Made by a program: the position numbers and the translations under genes. From CAVZQN01 sp963837395 (GTDB lineage: Bacteria > Acidobacteriota > HRBIN11 > JAKEFK01), in the NCBI GenBank assembly GCA_963837395.1, contig CAWINI010000002.1, forward strand, positions 558,001 through 622,000: DNA of 64,000 bases. The letters are read 5' to 3'. Shown here in pieces: positions 53,639-63,330 of the stretch (the stretch's first letter is position 1; every line of letters starts with the position of its first letter). A model generated the notes under the pieces. That model was not told the DNA's origin. It saw nothing but the letters and a program-made list of their open reading frames with translations, and ran no database searches.

Positions 53639-54211
53639 ATGCTAAGTAAGACATTCTCCGAAACCGTAAGGGCTGCAATCGTTGATCCTGAAATCTTTTG
53701 GCGAAAGAAAACCGAGTTTGCAGACGCCCTTGAAGTGTTGCGCTATTCATTTGCAATTTCGTTTTTCGTTTTTGCAGGATTTCTTTTCAACTACACCATC
53801 ACCGGTCAAATCTGGAATCTCTGGCCATTTGAACACACCACCCTCACAGTAGGGCGCGCAATACCATGCGCAATCTTGCAATGGGTTTTGTATGCAACAT
53901 TTCCAATAAGCAGCACTTTCTTTGTTGATGCAGTTATTTCGAGAAAATCATCTCATCAGGAATCAAAACAAAGATTGATTATTACTGCATATGCACTTAC
54001 GCCGCTTTGTCTTTCGCTGTTGTTTGTAGGCGCTCCATTTTTGAACAAGGCTTTTGTTACTCTTGGAATCGCCACATTTCTCTACAGTCTTTTCTACGGA
54101 TACCGGATCATATTGAATCAAACAATCCTCCGCTCGTTTTTCATGACTGCCGCTACTTATGTCTTTTATGAAATTCTGCGGAATGTGTTTGTTTATGTCA
54201 TTGGATTTTAG
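53639..54211 (+). CDS. Multi-pass membrane protein, possibly Yip1-like
   Basis: 190 residues, about five membrane helices, with a short cytoplasmic start (D-P-E-I-F-W-R-K-K). The helix layout and Y-R-I-I-L-N-Q-T near residue 155 recall Yip1-family proteins, but similarity is weak. Its stop is directly followed by the TTG start of the glycosyltransferase gene, so they are coupled. Function unknown. Confidence 0.68.
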   Translation: MLSKTFSETVRAAIVDPEIFWRKKTEFADALEVLRYSFAISFFVFAGFLFNYTITGQIWNLWPFEHTTLTVGRAIPCAILQWVLYATFPISSTFFVDAVISRKSSHQESKQRLIITAYALTPLCLSLLFVGAPFLNKAFVTLGIATFLYSLFYGYRIILNQTILRSFFMTAATYVFYEILRNVFVYVIGF

Positions 54212-55819
54212 TTGAAGCAGAACAGTCAATTTCTGTTAATCCTGCTCTTACTTACCATCGGTCTTCGAATTATTCATCTGTCAGCTGATCCCCCTGCTGA
54301 TTTTGATTGGAGCGGAGGCTATTTCGCTGATGAAGGTTACTGGAGCCATAATGCGCGCAATCAAGTGTTGTTCGGTTCTGCAGTTCAAGATGATTGGGAT
54401 GCACGCGTGGTCACGCCAATCTTTGCAAGGCTGCAAGGCCTCATTTTTATTCTAACCGGTATAGGGCTTTTGCAGGTTAGAATTATCGGGCTGTTATCTG
54501 CGATTGTAATTGCGGCGGCAACGTTTTTTCTGCTGCGAAAACATTGGGATAGCGGAACTGCATTTTATTTTGCAGTGGTTGTTTCACTAAATTTTCCAAT
54601 GCTCGTTCTTGCACGGCAAGGAATTCCGGATTCGTTCGCAGCAGCGTTAGCGTGGGGTGCGCTGTGTCTGCTGTTTATCGATTTTGCCCCGGCTGCATTT
54701 TGCGCCGGAATACTTCTGGCGTCAGCATGCATCACCAAATATTTCATGATTTATATTCTGGTTCCTATTGCTGTCGTTCTCTTATGGAAACCAATTTCAT
54801 CTAAAAAGCTTGTCGCATTTCTGGCAGGCGCTGGGCTGGCAGTCGCAGCCTGGCTTTTTTTGAATTACTTCCCGAATCAAGAAACGATTGAAAGTTTCAA
54901 CCGATTCTATTCATCGCAACAAAGTCAGCAAATCTGGGGATTAAAGGCTGTTATCAAAAATATTGTGACTCAGCCGTTCTTTCTATATGCCGTCAAAACT
55001 CCCGCAATCTTATTTCTGGGAAACCTGATGATCTGGTATACAGCTATCCGTTTTCGTGAAATGGGCAAAATGGAACGCGGTGTTTGGCTTTGGACCGTAA
55101 CAGGTATTCTATTTTTTGCAGTTTGGAGATACCGCCCGCTCCGTTATTACACATCGCTGATTCCACCGCTCGCGGTGCTGGCTTGTTATTCGATTCTCTA
55201 CCGGGAGGCGGTCTCACAATCTTTTCGCCATGGACGTTTTCGATATTTGCTCTGGTTAGGCGTTGCGATCCCCGCACTGCAAATTGCATTTGTCCTTGTT
55301 GATCGCTGGCAAGGTTGGCATTTTGTTCCTGAGCAACTTGGGATCAGAACTTTTGATGCAGTTATTTTTATTCTGATCTCGATCCTTGGCACAGTTTTGT
55401 TGCTTCGCAATAAAGCGATTGCGATTCCAGCATTGTTGATTGCAGGAATGCTTCTTTCTGATGGAAAAAACTATCTTCAATGGATGATTACACCGGATCA
55501 TTCAGCATCCGAAATTTCGCAGGATCTGCAGAATCGAATTCCGAATGCAGTGTTAGCAGGCCAATGGGCGCCGGAGTTGGTCTTAGAAAATAGACTCCGT
55601 GCAGTTCCGGTTTGGAAAGGTTTTGTAAATTCTGATCATCCATTTCAAAGATTTGGTATCACACATCTTTTGTTATGGAGATATCCACTGGGAGATGAAT
55701 TCCTGAAATTCAGTGAGTGGTATCCCGATGATATGAGAAAATTCGTGCCGGTGAAAGAATATCGGATCAAAAATTCAGAACTTATTTTGTATCAACGATC
55801 AGATAAAAAGAGGGAATAG
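54212..55819 (+). CDS. Glycosyltransferase family 39/ArnT-like membrane protein
   Basis: 535 residues with about 11 membrane helices. The TTG start abuts the previous stop. The first periplasmic loop has Y-F-A-D-E-G-Y-W-S-H-N-A-R, where the acidic pair matches the catalytic D-E of ArnT/PMT-like transferases. It should move a sugar from a polyprenyl-phosphate donor to an envelope acceptor; donor and acceptor are unknown. Confidence 0.85.
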   Translation: MKQNSQFLLILLLLTIGLRIIHLSADPPADFDWSGGYFADEGYWSHNARNQVLFGSAVQDDWDARVVTPIFARLQGLIFILTGIGLLQVRIIGLLSAIVIAAATFFLLRKHWDSGTAFYFAVVVSLNFPMLVLARQGIPDSFAAALAWGALCLLFIDFAPAAFCAGILLASACITKYFMIYILVPIAVVLLWKPISSKKLVAFLAGAGLAVAAWLFLNYFPNQETIESFNRFYSSQQSQQIWGLKAVIKNIVTQPFFLYAVKTPAILFLGNLMIWYTAIRFREMGKMERGVWLWTVTGILFFAVWRYRPLRYYTSLIPPLAVLACYSILYREAVSQSFRHGRFRYLLWLGVAIPALQIAFVLVDRWQGWHFVPEQLGIRTFDAVIFILISILGTVLLLRNKAIAIPALLIAGMLLSDGKNYLQWMITPDHSASEISQDLQNRIPNAVLAGQWAPELVLENRLRAVPVWKGFVNSDHPFQRFGITHLLLWRYPLGDEFLKFSEWYPDDMRKFVPVKEYRIKNSELILYQRSDKKRE

Positions 55820-55820
55820 A

Positions 55821-57461
55821 ATGAAGAATTGGCTTATTTTTGTTCTACTGGGATTTTGCAGTATGTCATTCGCGGAAGAGGCAAATTTAGTTTTGAGAAA
55901 TGGAACCATAATCACAATGGATGAAGCTATGCCTGAAGCTTCAGCAGTTGCAGCGAAAGGCGATCGCATTATCTGGGCTGGCAATGGTTCCGATGTGGAG
56001 AAATGGATTGGCAAAAATACAAAAGTTTTAGATCTGCGTGGTGGATTTGTTTATCCAGGCTTGATTGAAAGTCATGCTCATATTGTTGGTTTAGGACAGA
56101 CGCGATCAATTTTGGATCTTATTGGCACCCCTGATAAATCAGCCATCATCAAAAAAGTTCAAGATGGTGTGAAGAATGCAGAAAAAGGAAAATGGATTTT
56201 GGGACGCGGTTGGGATCAAAACGATTGGCCGGTTAAAGAATTTCCAACAGCAACAGATCTGGATGCAGTCTCTCCAAACAATCCTGTATTACTGTCGCGA
56301 GTTGATGGACATGCCTGTTGGATTAATAGCGCAGCGATGAAATTGGCGGGGATTACAGCTTCAACAAAGGATCCTGATGGCGGAAAAATTCATCGTGACG
56401 CTAAAGGGAATCCAACCGGAATTCTGGTAGATAACGCAATGAATTTAGTGGAAAGAGTAGTTCCGGCCCCATCACATCAGGAATTGATTCGGTACACGCG
56501 TGCTGCATTGAATGAAGCGGCGGAAAAAGGGATCACAATGATTGTTGATGCCGGAAGTTCAAAGGAAGCATTGGATGCTTTTCGGGAACTAGCTTCAACG
56601 GACCAACTGCCCGCACGAATTTATTCCATGGTTTCTTATGGGACTCCATTCACCGAAACGTATTTGAACCAAGGTCCTGCAAACTATGGTCCGTATTTGG
56701 GTGTGCGTGCGCTGAAATTGTACATGGATGGTGCGCTTGGTTCGCGAGGAGCAGCATTGCTTGAACCTTACTCCGATGATCCAAAAAATTCAGGATTGGT
56801 GTTAATGCCACAGGATAAATTAATGGATGCTTTGCAGCGTGCTAAAAAATCCGGCATTCAGGTTGGAATTCATGCCATCGGCGATCGCGCAAACAGAATG
56901 GTACTGGATGCGTATGAAAAAACTGGAGTCAAAGGATTGCGCTGGCGAATTGAACATGCGCAAGTGTTGTCGCCATCCGATATTCCGCGGCTTGCACAAT
57001 TGGATGTGATTGCATCGATGCAGCCTACGCACGCAACATCGGATGGGCCATGGGCCACGGATCGTCTCGGACCTGAACGTGTTAAAGGAGCTTATGCCTG
57101 GCGATCTTTATTAGATCTTCATACGATCATTGCTGGGGGTTCTGATGCCCCGGTGGAAGACATCAATCCGCTTTGGGGAATTTATTCTGCAATCACACGT
57201 CAGGATCATGAAGGTAAACCGGAAGGTGGATGGCATCCGGAACAACTTGTGACCCCGTATGAAGCGCTGCATATGTTTACTGTTGATGGCGCTTATGCCG
57301 CTTTTCGGGAAAAAGATCTGGGCACGATCACTGTTGGGAAATTGGCGGACCTTGTTGTGCTGCCCGAAAATATTTTGAAATGTGAACCCCGAAAGCTGAT
57401 CGATATGAAAGTTCAATACACAATAACAGGCGGCAAAATCCGTTATTCGGCAGGAAATTAA
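55821..57461 (+). CDS. Amidohydrolase family 3 protein (YtcJ-like), exported
   Basis: 546 residues with a signal peptide (M-K-N-W-L-I-F-V-L-L-G-F-C-S-M-S-F-A). Metal motifs are E-S-H-A-H near 85, I-H-A-I-G-D near 352, and G-G-S-D-A-P near 437. R-V-D-G-H-A-C-W near 160 and I-E-H-A-Q-V near 378 are typical of YtcJ-like enzymes. It hydrolyses an amide in the periplasm; the substrate is unknown. It begins one base after the glycosyltransferase stop. Confidence 0.92.
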   Translation: MKNWLIFVLLGFCSMSFAEEANLVLRNGTIITMDEAMPEASAVAAKGDRIIWAGNGSDVEKWIGKNTKVLDLRGGFVYPGLIESHAHIVGLGQTRSILDLIGTPDKSAIIKKVQDGVKNAEKGKWILGRGWDQNDWPVKEFPTATDLDAVSPNNPVLLSRVDGHACWINSAAMKLAGITASTKDPDGGKIHRDAKGNPTGILVDNAMNLVERVVPAPSHQELIRYTRAALNEAAEKGITMIVDAGSSKEALDAFRELASTDQLPARIYSMVSYGTPFTETYLNQGPANYGPYLGVRALKLYMDGALGSRGAALLEPYSDDPKNSGLVLMPQDKLMDALQRAKKSGIQVGIHAIGDRANRMVLDAYEKTGVKGLRWRIEHAQVLSPSDIPRLAQLDVIASMQPTHATSDGPWATDRLGPERVKGAYAWRSLLDLHTIIAGGSDAPVEDINPLWGIYSAITRQDHEGKPEGGWHPEQLVTPYEALHMFTVDGAYAAFREKDLGTITVGKLADLVVLPENILKCEPRKLIDMKVQYTITGGKIRYSAGN

Positions 57462-57465
57462 TATC

Positions 57466-57546
57466 TCGCGCAATGACGCAAAGGCGCAATGTTCTACAAA
57501 AATACTAAAAAATCTTTGCCTCGTCGCGCCTAGCGAGAGATCAAGG
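57466..57546. repeat. Imperfect palindrome of GCGCAA/GCGAGAG units
   Basis: The left arm (57469-57491) and right arm (57515-57541) are partly complementary with several mismatches around an A-rich core. It belongs to the same intergenic class as the CACGGA palindromes. Confidence 0.5.
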
Positions 57547-57597
57547 GTTGACACATTCCACAACGAAAACGATAATTTTGACTTCGTAGGAGAATTT

Positions 57598-57897
57598 ATG
57601 CTGAATCGTGAACAAATTGATGAAGTCCTGAAAAAATGCTATGACCCCGAAATTCCAGTAAACGTTCTGGATCTCGGCCTGATTTATGACGTGAATTGGG
57701 ATGAGGACAAAGTGAATATAAAAATGACTTTAACAGCACCGGGATGTGGCATGGGGCCAATGATCGCCGAAGATGTTCGAACAAAACTACTTGGCCTTCC
57801 TGGAGTTAAAGAAGCCAAAGTTGAAATGGTTTTCGATCCACCATGGACCCCAGAAAAAATGAGTGAAGATGCCAAAAAATCACTCGGCTGGGAATAA
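57598..57897 (+). CDS. MIP18/DUF59-family Fe-S cluster assembly factor (SufT-like)
   Basis: 99 residues: Y-D-P-E-I-P-V-N-V-L-D-L-G-L-I-Y near residue 15, T-A-P-G-C-G-M-G near 46, and the C-terminal F-D-P-P-W-T-P-E. This is the short metal-sulfur cluster factor family, which helps load [4Fe-4S] proteins. The conserved Cys is C50. AGGAG precedes the ATG. No suf operon is adjacent. Confidence 0.93.
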   Translation: MLNREQIDEVLKKCYDPEIPVNVLDLGLIYDVNWDEDKVNIKMTLTAPGCGMGPMIAEDVRTKLLGLPGVKEAKVEMVFDPPWTPEKMSEDAKKSLGWE

Positions 57898-58007
57898 GAC
57901 CACACCGCAAAGGCACTAAGAATCCAACCTTCCGCGTAGTCTATTGATAAAAGGGTATTGGTGTGGTTTAACTCTACAGACGTCTTTAAAACCAAGTGGA
58001 GGAGAAC

Positions 58008-58265
58008 ATGTTCGGAGTGTCACTACATTACGTCACCGGTTTAGGTATGTTCATTTGCTGGATTTTTGTCTTGATCCAAATGTTCAAAACTAGCGTTGTG
58101 CAGGGTATCCTGGGACTAATCTGCGGATTATGGGCATTTATTTGGGGGTGGATGCATGCCACTGGAAGCCTTCGAAATGTAATGCTTATTTGGACCATCC
58201 TGTTGATTGTCAGTATTGTCCTCGGTTTTACCGTAGGATGGCCCGGAGTTCCGATTACTCGCTAA
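58008..58265 (+). CDS. Small membrane protein
   Basis: 85 residues from the ATG at 58008, which has GGAGGAG just upstream (a GTG at 57996 overlaps that site and is unlikely). Three membrane helices and almost no soluble part. I do not recognise the family; it stands alone. Confidence 0.68.
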   Translation: MFGVSLHYVTGLGMFICWIFVLIQMFKTSVVQGILGLICGLWAFIWGWMHATGSLRNVMLIWTILLIVSIVLGFTVGWPGVPITR

Positions 58266-58333
58266 TGAATTGAATTTCATTCTAGATCGTTTAGAATGTG
58301 GATTCATCGAAGAAACACGACTAGGAGGCTGCT

Positions 58334-59464
58334 ATGAAGCTTAGGTATGGTCTTGTTCTGTTTCTTCTCCTGGCCTTCACGATCACAGCCTGCAAAGAGG
58401 AAGCACAAATCTATCGAATTGGAGCTGAACTTCCTTTAAGCGGGTCCATGGAAGCCTACGGAAGGAATGTTAAAAATGGCCTAATTATGGCATTAGATGA
58501 AATTAATGCAGCAGGCGGAATTAAAAGAAAAGGCGAGAGTGAAGGCAAAAAGATTGATATCGTTTTTGAAGATGATGCCACTGATGAAAAGAAAGCAGTA
58601 GATAAAACTACGTCATTGATTAAAGTAAATCGCGTGCCATTAGTCATTGGAGGAGTAACCAGCAGCATCGCACTTGCGGTTGCACCGATTTGTGAAAAAG
58701 AAAAAGTTGTATTTCTTTCACCAACGGCTAGTTCTCCAAAGCTTTCCGGCGCTGGTCAATATGTCTTCCGCAACTATCCATCTGATTCACTTGAAGGAAA
58801 GGTGATGGCTGAATATGCAGTGCGCCGAATGAGTGTCCGCACTGTAGCAGTTTTTTATGTAAACAATGAATACGGTCAGGGTTTAATGAACGTATTCAAG
58901 GCAAGATTTACTGAACTTGGCGGACAAATCGCAATGGAACATCCTTATGATGTTGGCGCAACAGATTTTTCTGCGCCAGTAAAGCAGCTAAAAGCAAAAC
59001 CATCAGATGCGATTTACGTAATTGGTTATTACGCTGAGATTGCCGAAATTTTGAAAGAAGTTAAAAAACAAAAAATAGAATCCAAAATAATCAGTGTTGA
59101 AGGTTTGGTTCAACCGATGGTGCTGGAAACTGCAGCAGATGTAGTGGAAGGTGTAATTTATCCGCAGCCTCATTACAATCCCGATAGTGATGACCCGAGG
59201 ATCCAGAAATTCGTGAAGGATTATCGTGAGAAATTCAATACTAAGCCTGACATTGATGCTGCATTTTCGTACGATGCATTAAGAATCGTAGCTAAGGCAA
59301 TTGAACAGAGTGCTAATTATCCGGCAGATCTGCGGGAAAGAATCGCCGATGTAAGTTTACGTGGAATCATTGGAGATATAAGTTTTGATTCCAATGGTGA
59401 TGTGGACATCCGGCCTGAGATTTTTCAGATCAAAGGCGGGAAGTTTGTTCCGGTCGGGAAGTAA
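58334..59464 (+). CDS. ABC transporter substrate-binding lipoprotein (LivJ-like)
   Basis: 376 residues. The lipobox I-T-A-C places the lipidated Cys at residue 20. The rest is a type-1 periplasmic binding fold: A-E-L-P-L-S-G-S-M-E-A-Y-G-R near 30 and A-A-F-S-Y-D-A-L-R near 312. It probably binds branched-chain amino acids or related solutes. The permease and ATPase genes are not nearby, so it is an orphan binding protein. AGGAGG precedes the ATG. Confidence 0.92.
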   Translation: MKLRYGLVLFLLLAFTITACKEEAQIYRIGAELPLSGSMEAYGRNVKNGLIMALDEINAAGGIKRKGESEGKKIDIVFEDDATDEKKAVDKTTSLIKVNRVPLVIGGVTSSIALAVAPICEKEKVVFLSPTASSPKLSGAGQYVFRNYPSDSLEGKVMAEYAVRRMSVRTVAVFYVNNEYGQGLMNVFKARFTELGGQIAMEHPYDVGATDFSAPVKQLKAKPSDAIYVIGYYAEIAEILKEVKKQKIESKIISVEGLVQPMVLETAADVVEGVIYPQPHYNPDSDDPRIQKFVKDYREKFNTKPDIDAAFSYDALRIVAKAIEQSANYPADLRERIADVSLRGIIGDISFDSNGDVDIRPEIFQIKGGKFVPVGK

Positions 59465-59466
59465 GT

Positions 59467-59531
59467 CTGGCGACCGTCCACTTCGTTTGTCGTTCGTCTT
59501 AGTTTGAGAGGCGAGAGGCGGAAATCGCCAG
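59467..59531. repeat. Long-range inverted repeat after the lipoprotein gene
   Basis: CTGGCGA (59467-59473) pairs with TCGCCAG (59525-59531). The intervening stretch holds GAGGCGAGAGGCGG units. It may be part of a degenerate REP element. Confidence 0.4.
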
Positions 59532-59583
59532 GTTAAACTCTATTGGACAATCTTTGTAATTAAGGTTAACAGGAGGATTCTGT

Positions 59584-60339
59584 ATGTTTAAGTTGCGAAC
59601 CCTAGCCGTTGTCATTATTTGCATTTTTGCGGCAGCTGTTTATGCAGCTGATAAGACAATGGCAGCAGCTACCCCAGAATGGCATATGAATGCCACAGTA
59701 ATTGAAGCATGTAGTTGTCCAATGTTCTGTCAGTGTTATTTCAACACTGCGCCGGCAGGACATCATGAACATGGTGCAGGAGAGGCAAAACACTATTGCC
59801 GCGCAAATCTTGCGTACAAAGTGAATAAAGGTAATTACGGAAGTACAAATTTGGACGGCGCCAAATTTTGGATTGTATCCGATCTCGGTGAAGAGTTTTC
59901 AAAAGGTGAAATGGAATGGGCGGTCGTTTACTTTGATAAGCCTCTTGCTAAAGAACAACGTGACGGAATCGCGATGATTGTCGGTCAATTATTTCCTGTG
60001 AAATGGAAATCGCTAACCACCGCTGAAGCTTCCATTGATAAATGGGAATTTACCAAAGATGCAGCAGTCGCTTTAATGGATGGTGGAAAGACAGCAGAAG
60101 TACGTTTGAAAAGATTTCCAGGAATGACCAATGAACCAGTAGTTGTTCAGAATCTCAAATATTGGGCAGCTCCGCGCAATGATGGTTTCGTGTTGATGCC
60201 GAATGACGTTGAAGCCTATCGCGTTGGACCCAATGCCTTTGAATTCAAAAATTCAAATGGTTTTATGATCACAGTGGACATCAGTTCAAAAGATGTTCAA
60301 GCCGCAGCACCAGCTGCATCTTCAAACTCTATGAAATAG
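59584..60339 (+). CDS. Exported DUF1326 protein
   Basis: 251 residues. The signal peptide ends near V-Y-A-A. The mature part opens with the DUF1326 Cys cluster: E-A-C-S-C-P-M-F-C-Q-C-Y-F, then a later H-Y-C-R. These Cys and a His-rich segment (G-H-H-E-H-G) could bind metal, but the family has no settled function. The gene has AGGAGG before its ATG. Confidence 0.88.
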   Translation: MFKLRTLAVVIICIFAAAVYAADKTMAAATPEWHMNATVIEACSCPMFCQCYFNTAPAGHHEHGAGEAKHYCRANLAYKVNKGNYGSTNLDGAKFWIVSDLGEEFSKGEMEWAVVYFDKPLAKEQRDGIAMIVGQLFPVKWKSLTTAEASIDKWEFTKDAAVALMDGGKTAEVRLKRFPGMTNEPVVVQNLKYWAAPRNDGFVLMPNDVEAYRVGPNAFEFKNSNGFMITVDISSKDVQAAAPAASSNSMK

Positions 60340-60344
60340 TTAAC

Positions 60345-60427
60345 ACTTGAAGGGCGGATCTTATGACCCGCCCAAGCAAATAATTTACAAGTGCCTTTCA
60401 GGGCGGGTACTCACCCGCCCTAATTTT
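60345..60427. terminator. Two GGGCGG hairpins, likely bidirectional terminator
   Basis: A perfect 9-bp stem (60400-60408 with 60413-60421, loop actc) is followed by a T-rich run, as expected for a terminator of the + strand gene. A second, weaker GGGCGG/CCGCCC hairpin lies at 60351-60373. The convergent gene also ends here (60428). The arms resemble the REP-like repeats elsewhere. Confidence 0.65.
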
Positions 60428-60742
60428 TTAATTGGAGGAGCCTGCAGCTGATTCGGCCTGCGGTGTAACATCAATTTTTTCCACCGCATTGTCCTTGTCC
60501 GCCCACACGGAAGCTTTATCACCCGTTTTCAAAGTAACGTTAGATGGACGCTTGCCGTTGATTGTAATTTTCATGTTTTTCTTATACGAAAAAGTTTTTG
60601 ATTCTCCACCTACCTGTAGGGTAATGGAGCTCTTATCCATTTTCTGAATTGTTCCTTCCGCTGTAGCCGATTTTGCGGCAGCAAATCCGGCAAATCCAGC
60701 AAAAAGAAATACTGTGATCATAAGAATCGAAATTCGTTTCAT
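60428..60742 (-). CDS. Small exported protein of unknown function
   Basis: 104 residues. The signal peptide ends near F-A-A-A. The mature part is about 80 residues of predicted beta structure (A-E-G-T-I-Q-K-M-D-K-S-S-I-T-L-Q-V), like small OB-type periplasmic domains, then a flexible tail. AGGAGG lies before the ATG and is part of a 10-bp inverted repeat. Confidence 0.75.
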   Translation of the reverse strand: MKRISILMITVFLFAGFAGFAAAKSATAEGTIQKMDKSSITLQVGGESKTFSYKKNMKITINGKRPSNVTLKTGDKASVWADKDNAVEKIDVTPQAESAAGSSN

Positions 60743-60746
60743 AATT

Positions 60747-60810
60747 GAGTGAACCTCCTGATTAACATATCTTGATCCTTAGACGAACTAAGTGGGAAAA
60801 AGGTTCACTC
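60747..60810 (-). promoter_or_regulatory. Leader inverted repeat that may mask the ribosome site
   Basis: GAGTGAACCT (60747-60756) and AGGTTCACTC (60801-60810) are perfect complements. On the - strand transcript the proximal arm overlaps the AGGAGG ribosome site (60754-60759) of the 104-residue protein, so the hairpin could limit its translation. It could instead be a protein operator. Confidence 0.45.
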
Positions 60811-60960
60811 TGAAACGTTCAATTTCGACAAATTAAAATCCAAAAACAAGCCGTTCATTGCGAAAATGAACCCTTTCAATGTCAGAACCAAGCAATTTGT
60901 GACATTCTAAAAATTTTTGAAAATTTTCACCACAAAGGCACAAAACGATAGAATAGAGTC

Positions 60961-61980
60961 ATGGCGAGGCTTGCACAGACCAGGAACGCATTGGGGATTG
61001 AACTGGCGGATCTGCATATTCATTTGGGCGGAGGGGTGGCGCCACATATCCTGTGGTCGCTTGCTCATCAGCAAGGCTTCAAATTGCCCGTCGCAAATTA
61101 TTGGGAGTTTGCTGAATTCATCACAATTGATCCGGCCAAAATTCATTCACTGGATGACTATCTGAATTACTTTTATTGGACCGAAAAGATTCAAAGTTCT
61201 CCTGAGGCTGTAGAACGATGCGTTTATGAAATCATTAGCAAAGAATTTCGAAGCTCGAATGTGACATTGCTGGAGTTGCGATTCAATCCGATGAAAAGAA
61301 ATCGCGGAGGTGAACAGGATCTGGATCATATTATTCATGCCGCATTGCGTGGTCTTGATCGCGTGGTGCTTGATTACAGTGGGAAAGCAGGATTGATTTT
61401 TTGTTTAGCGCGTGAATTTCCGTTTGAATTTAATCAGATCATTGCACATAAGGCGATGATGTATAAACAACGCGGAGTTATCGGTATTGATGTAGCTGGT
61501 CCGGAGTCCGCCGATTCCGATTTCCGAAAACGCCCGGGCGATTACGCCGATTTATTTACACGTGCACGCAATCAAGGACTTGGAATTACTGTTCACGTTG
61601 GTGAATCCGAAGCGAGTCCGGCATCTGAGATTATGGAAATGATTGATATTGCTAAACCGCATCGTATCGGACATGGAGTTCAAGCGGTTACCAGCGATGA
61701 AGTGATGAAAACTTTACGTGAGCGAAATATTTGTCTTGAGATTTGCCCGACATCAAATCTTCAAACACATGCAGTGAAAGACATGAACCATCTGCGAACA
61801 ACAATGCAAACATTTTTGGAAGCTGGCGTTCCATTCACGATCAATACTGACAATCCATATCTTTCTCATACCAATCTGCGTTACGAAATCGACTTACTAT
61901 TGAACAACAACATTCTTACGCAAGAAGAGCTAACGAATTGCTTCCAGCGCGCCCGCGAATATACTTTTATTTCTCTGTAA
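60961..61980 (+). CDS. Adenosine deaminase-family protein
   Basis: 339 residues. Metal ligands H19 and H21 in D-L-H-I-H-L-G-G; catalytic Glu in T-V-H-V-G-E-S near 217; H in R-I-G-H-G near 240; Asp in I-N-T-D-N-P near 297. The TIM-barrel enzyme deaminates adenosine or a related purine (adenine or a modified nucleoside are also possible). Its last 51 bases overlap the convergent gene. Confidence 0.92.
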   Translation: MARLAQTRNALGIELADLHIHLGGGVAPHILWSLAHQQGFKLPVANYWEFAEFITIDPAKIHSLDDYLNYFYWTEKIQSSPEAVERCVYEIISKEFRSSNVTLLELRFNPMKRNRGGEQDLDHIIHAALRGLDRVVLDYSGKAGLIFCLAREFPFEFNQIIAHKAMMYKQRGVIGIDVAGPESADSDFRKRPGDYADLFTRARNQGLGITVHVGESEASPASEIMEMIDIAKPHRIGHGVQAVTSDEVMKTLRERNICLEICPTSNLQTHAVKDMNHLRTTMQTFLEAGVPFTINTDNPYLSHTNLRYEIDLLLNNNILTQEELTNCFQRAREYTFISL

Positions 61981-63330
61981 CTCGGCGGTTGATTTTATGT
62001 GTTTCAAAACGCGGAGATGGATGTCGTGGATGATCATATCTGACCAGAATCGCCAATAAGATTCAGGCCAAAGGTTGTGATAATACCAGGTCGTTCCTTC
62101 CAGCAAAGTTCGATTGGCTGCAATCGATTTCAATCGAAACTGACCCTGTTGCGATAAAAAGAATCCCTCAAGGTGCGCTGGATGAATGTCCTCGTAGATC
62201 GTCCATTCTTGCATCGGCGCCGGGTTTTTCAACACTCCAAATCGCAACAATCGCGGTTCATCCCAGACTGTTATCGGTTCAACAAAAGAACCAGTGGAAA
62301 ATACGCAATGACGTACTGCTCCTGCGCCTTTCCCTTGAATTTCAGCACGAATCGGATACGCAATTCCAGTTCTGAAAATCCATTCGCGCGGTGGCGGTAA
62401 TTCTGAAAAAGATACAACGTGATTCCAAACAATTTGCGGTGGTGCTTCAATTTCGATAGATGATATCACAGTGAACAAAGTTGGTTGTGGATGTTCAATT
62501 GCTTGAATCATCATGATCGCAAACAGGAGTACGTTTGATACGCAATATAATTTCGGCGCTGCTTCCCGTTGAAATTGAAGCCAGTATCCTAATGTCGCTC
62601 CAACCATTGCCAAAACTCCAAGGACTGGAGCGGCCATGATCAGGCAAATAATTCCTTCGAATGCAACGAACAGCAAAACTAATCCCACGATACCCATGGA
62701 CAACAATGCAACAACCATGCATTCAGTCCATTTGCGATATTGGTGATAACTGTAAATCAAACTGGATGTTAACCCGAGGCAAAATGGTAACCCAACAAAA
62801 AGTCCCCAGCCATATTGATTCAATGTTTGTACGCTGAACCGCGTGAAAACAAGCGCCGACAATGCATTTAACGCAAAGGCCGACAATGCACTTCCTGCTC
62901 TGCTGCGCGGAATTAAGTTTCCTAAACTTGAACTGTCATCAGTAGCACGAACTCGAACCTGTTTTTCAGGCAGTAACGCGATGATTGCAAAAAAAAACAG
63001 ATTTACAATCGGCACAAAAAATAAGATTACCAGCCACACTGGCAAAGCACTTGCGCGAAGTCGTTTGATTGTAAGGACGCATCCGCTCCAAATAAAAGGC
63101 AATGCTGCAATCAGTAATGCAATCAAAAAGTTCTTATTTTGTTGAGGTGATAGATCGAGCTGTATCGGAAATAAATATTCCCAGATCCGCCATTTCCGGT
63201 GAAACAGCTGATATGCAATGATGCGATCAATGTTGTATTTGATCGCAAACAAAACCACACCCCAAAAAACATATTCTGCACGAGCAATGGTTCCGACGGG
63301 TGAGATCAAATCCGAAAATCTTAGCTTCAT
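61930..63330 (-). CDS. DUF805-like membrane domain fused to SRPBCC domain
   Basis: 466 residues. Residues 1-120 resemble DUF805 (G-T-I-A-R-A-E-Y-V-F-W, then three helices with R-L-R-A-S). More membrane helices run to about 280. The C-terminal 170 residues form an SRPBCC/Polyketide_cyc-like domain (I-E-A-P-P-Q-I-V-W-N-H-V), a fold that holds small hydrophobic ligands. The fusion is unusual. Function unknown. It overlaps the RING-like gene upstream by 4 bases and the ADA gene by 51. Confidence 0.82.
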   Translation of the reverse strand: MKLRFSDLISPVGTIARAEYVFWGVVLFAIKYNIDRIIAYQLFHRKWRIWEYLFPIQLDLSPQQNKNFLIALLIAALPFIWSGCVLTIKRLRASALPVWLVILFFVPIVNLFFFAIIALLPEKQVRVRATDDSSSLGNLIPRSRAGSALSAFALNALSALVFTRFSVQTLNQYGWGLFVGLPFCLGLTSSLIYSYHQYRKWTECMVVALLSMGIVGLVLLFVAFEGIICLIMAAPVLGVLAMVGATLGYWLQFQREAAPKLYCVSNVLLFAIMMIQAIEHPQPTLFTVISSIEIEAPPQIVWNHVVSFSELPPPREWIFRTGIAYPIRAEIQGKGAGAVRHCVFSTGSFVEPITVWDEPRLLRFGVLKNPAPMQEWTIYEDIHPAHLEGFFLSQQGQFRLKSIAANRTLLEGTTWYYHNLWPESYWRFWSDMIIHDIHLRVLKHIKSTAELQRNKSIFAGALEAIR

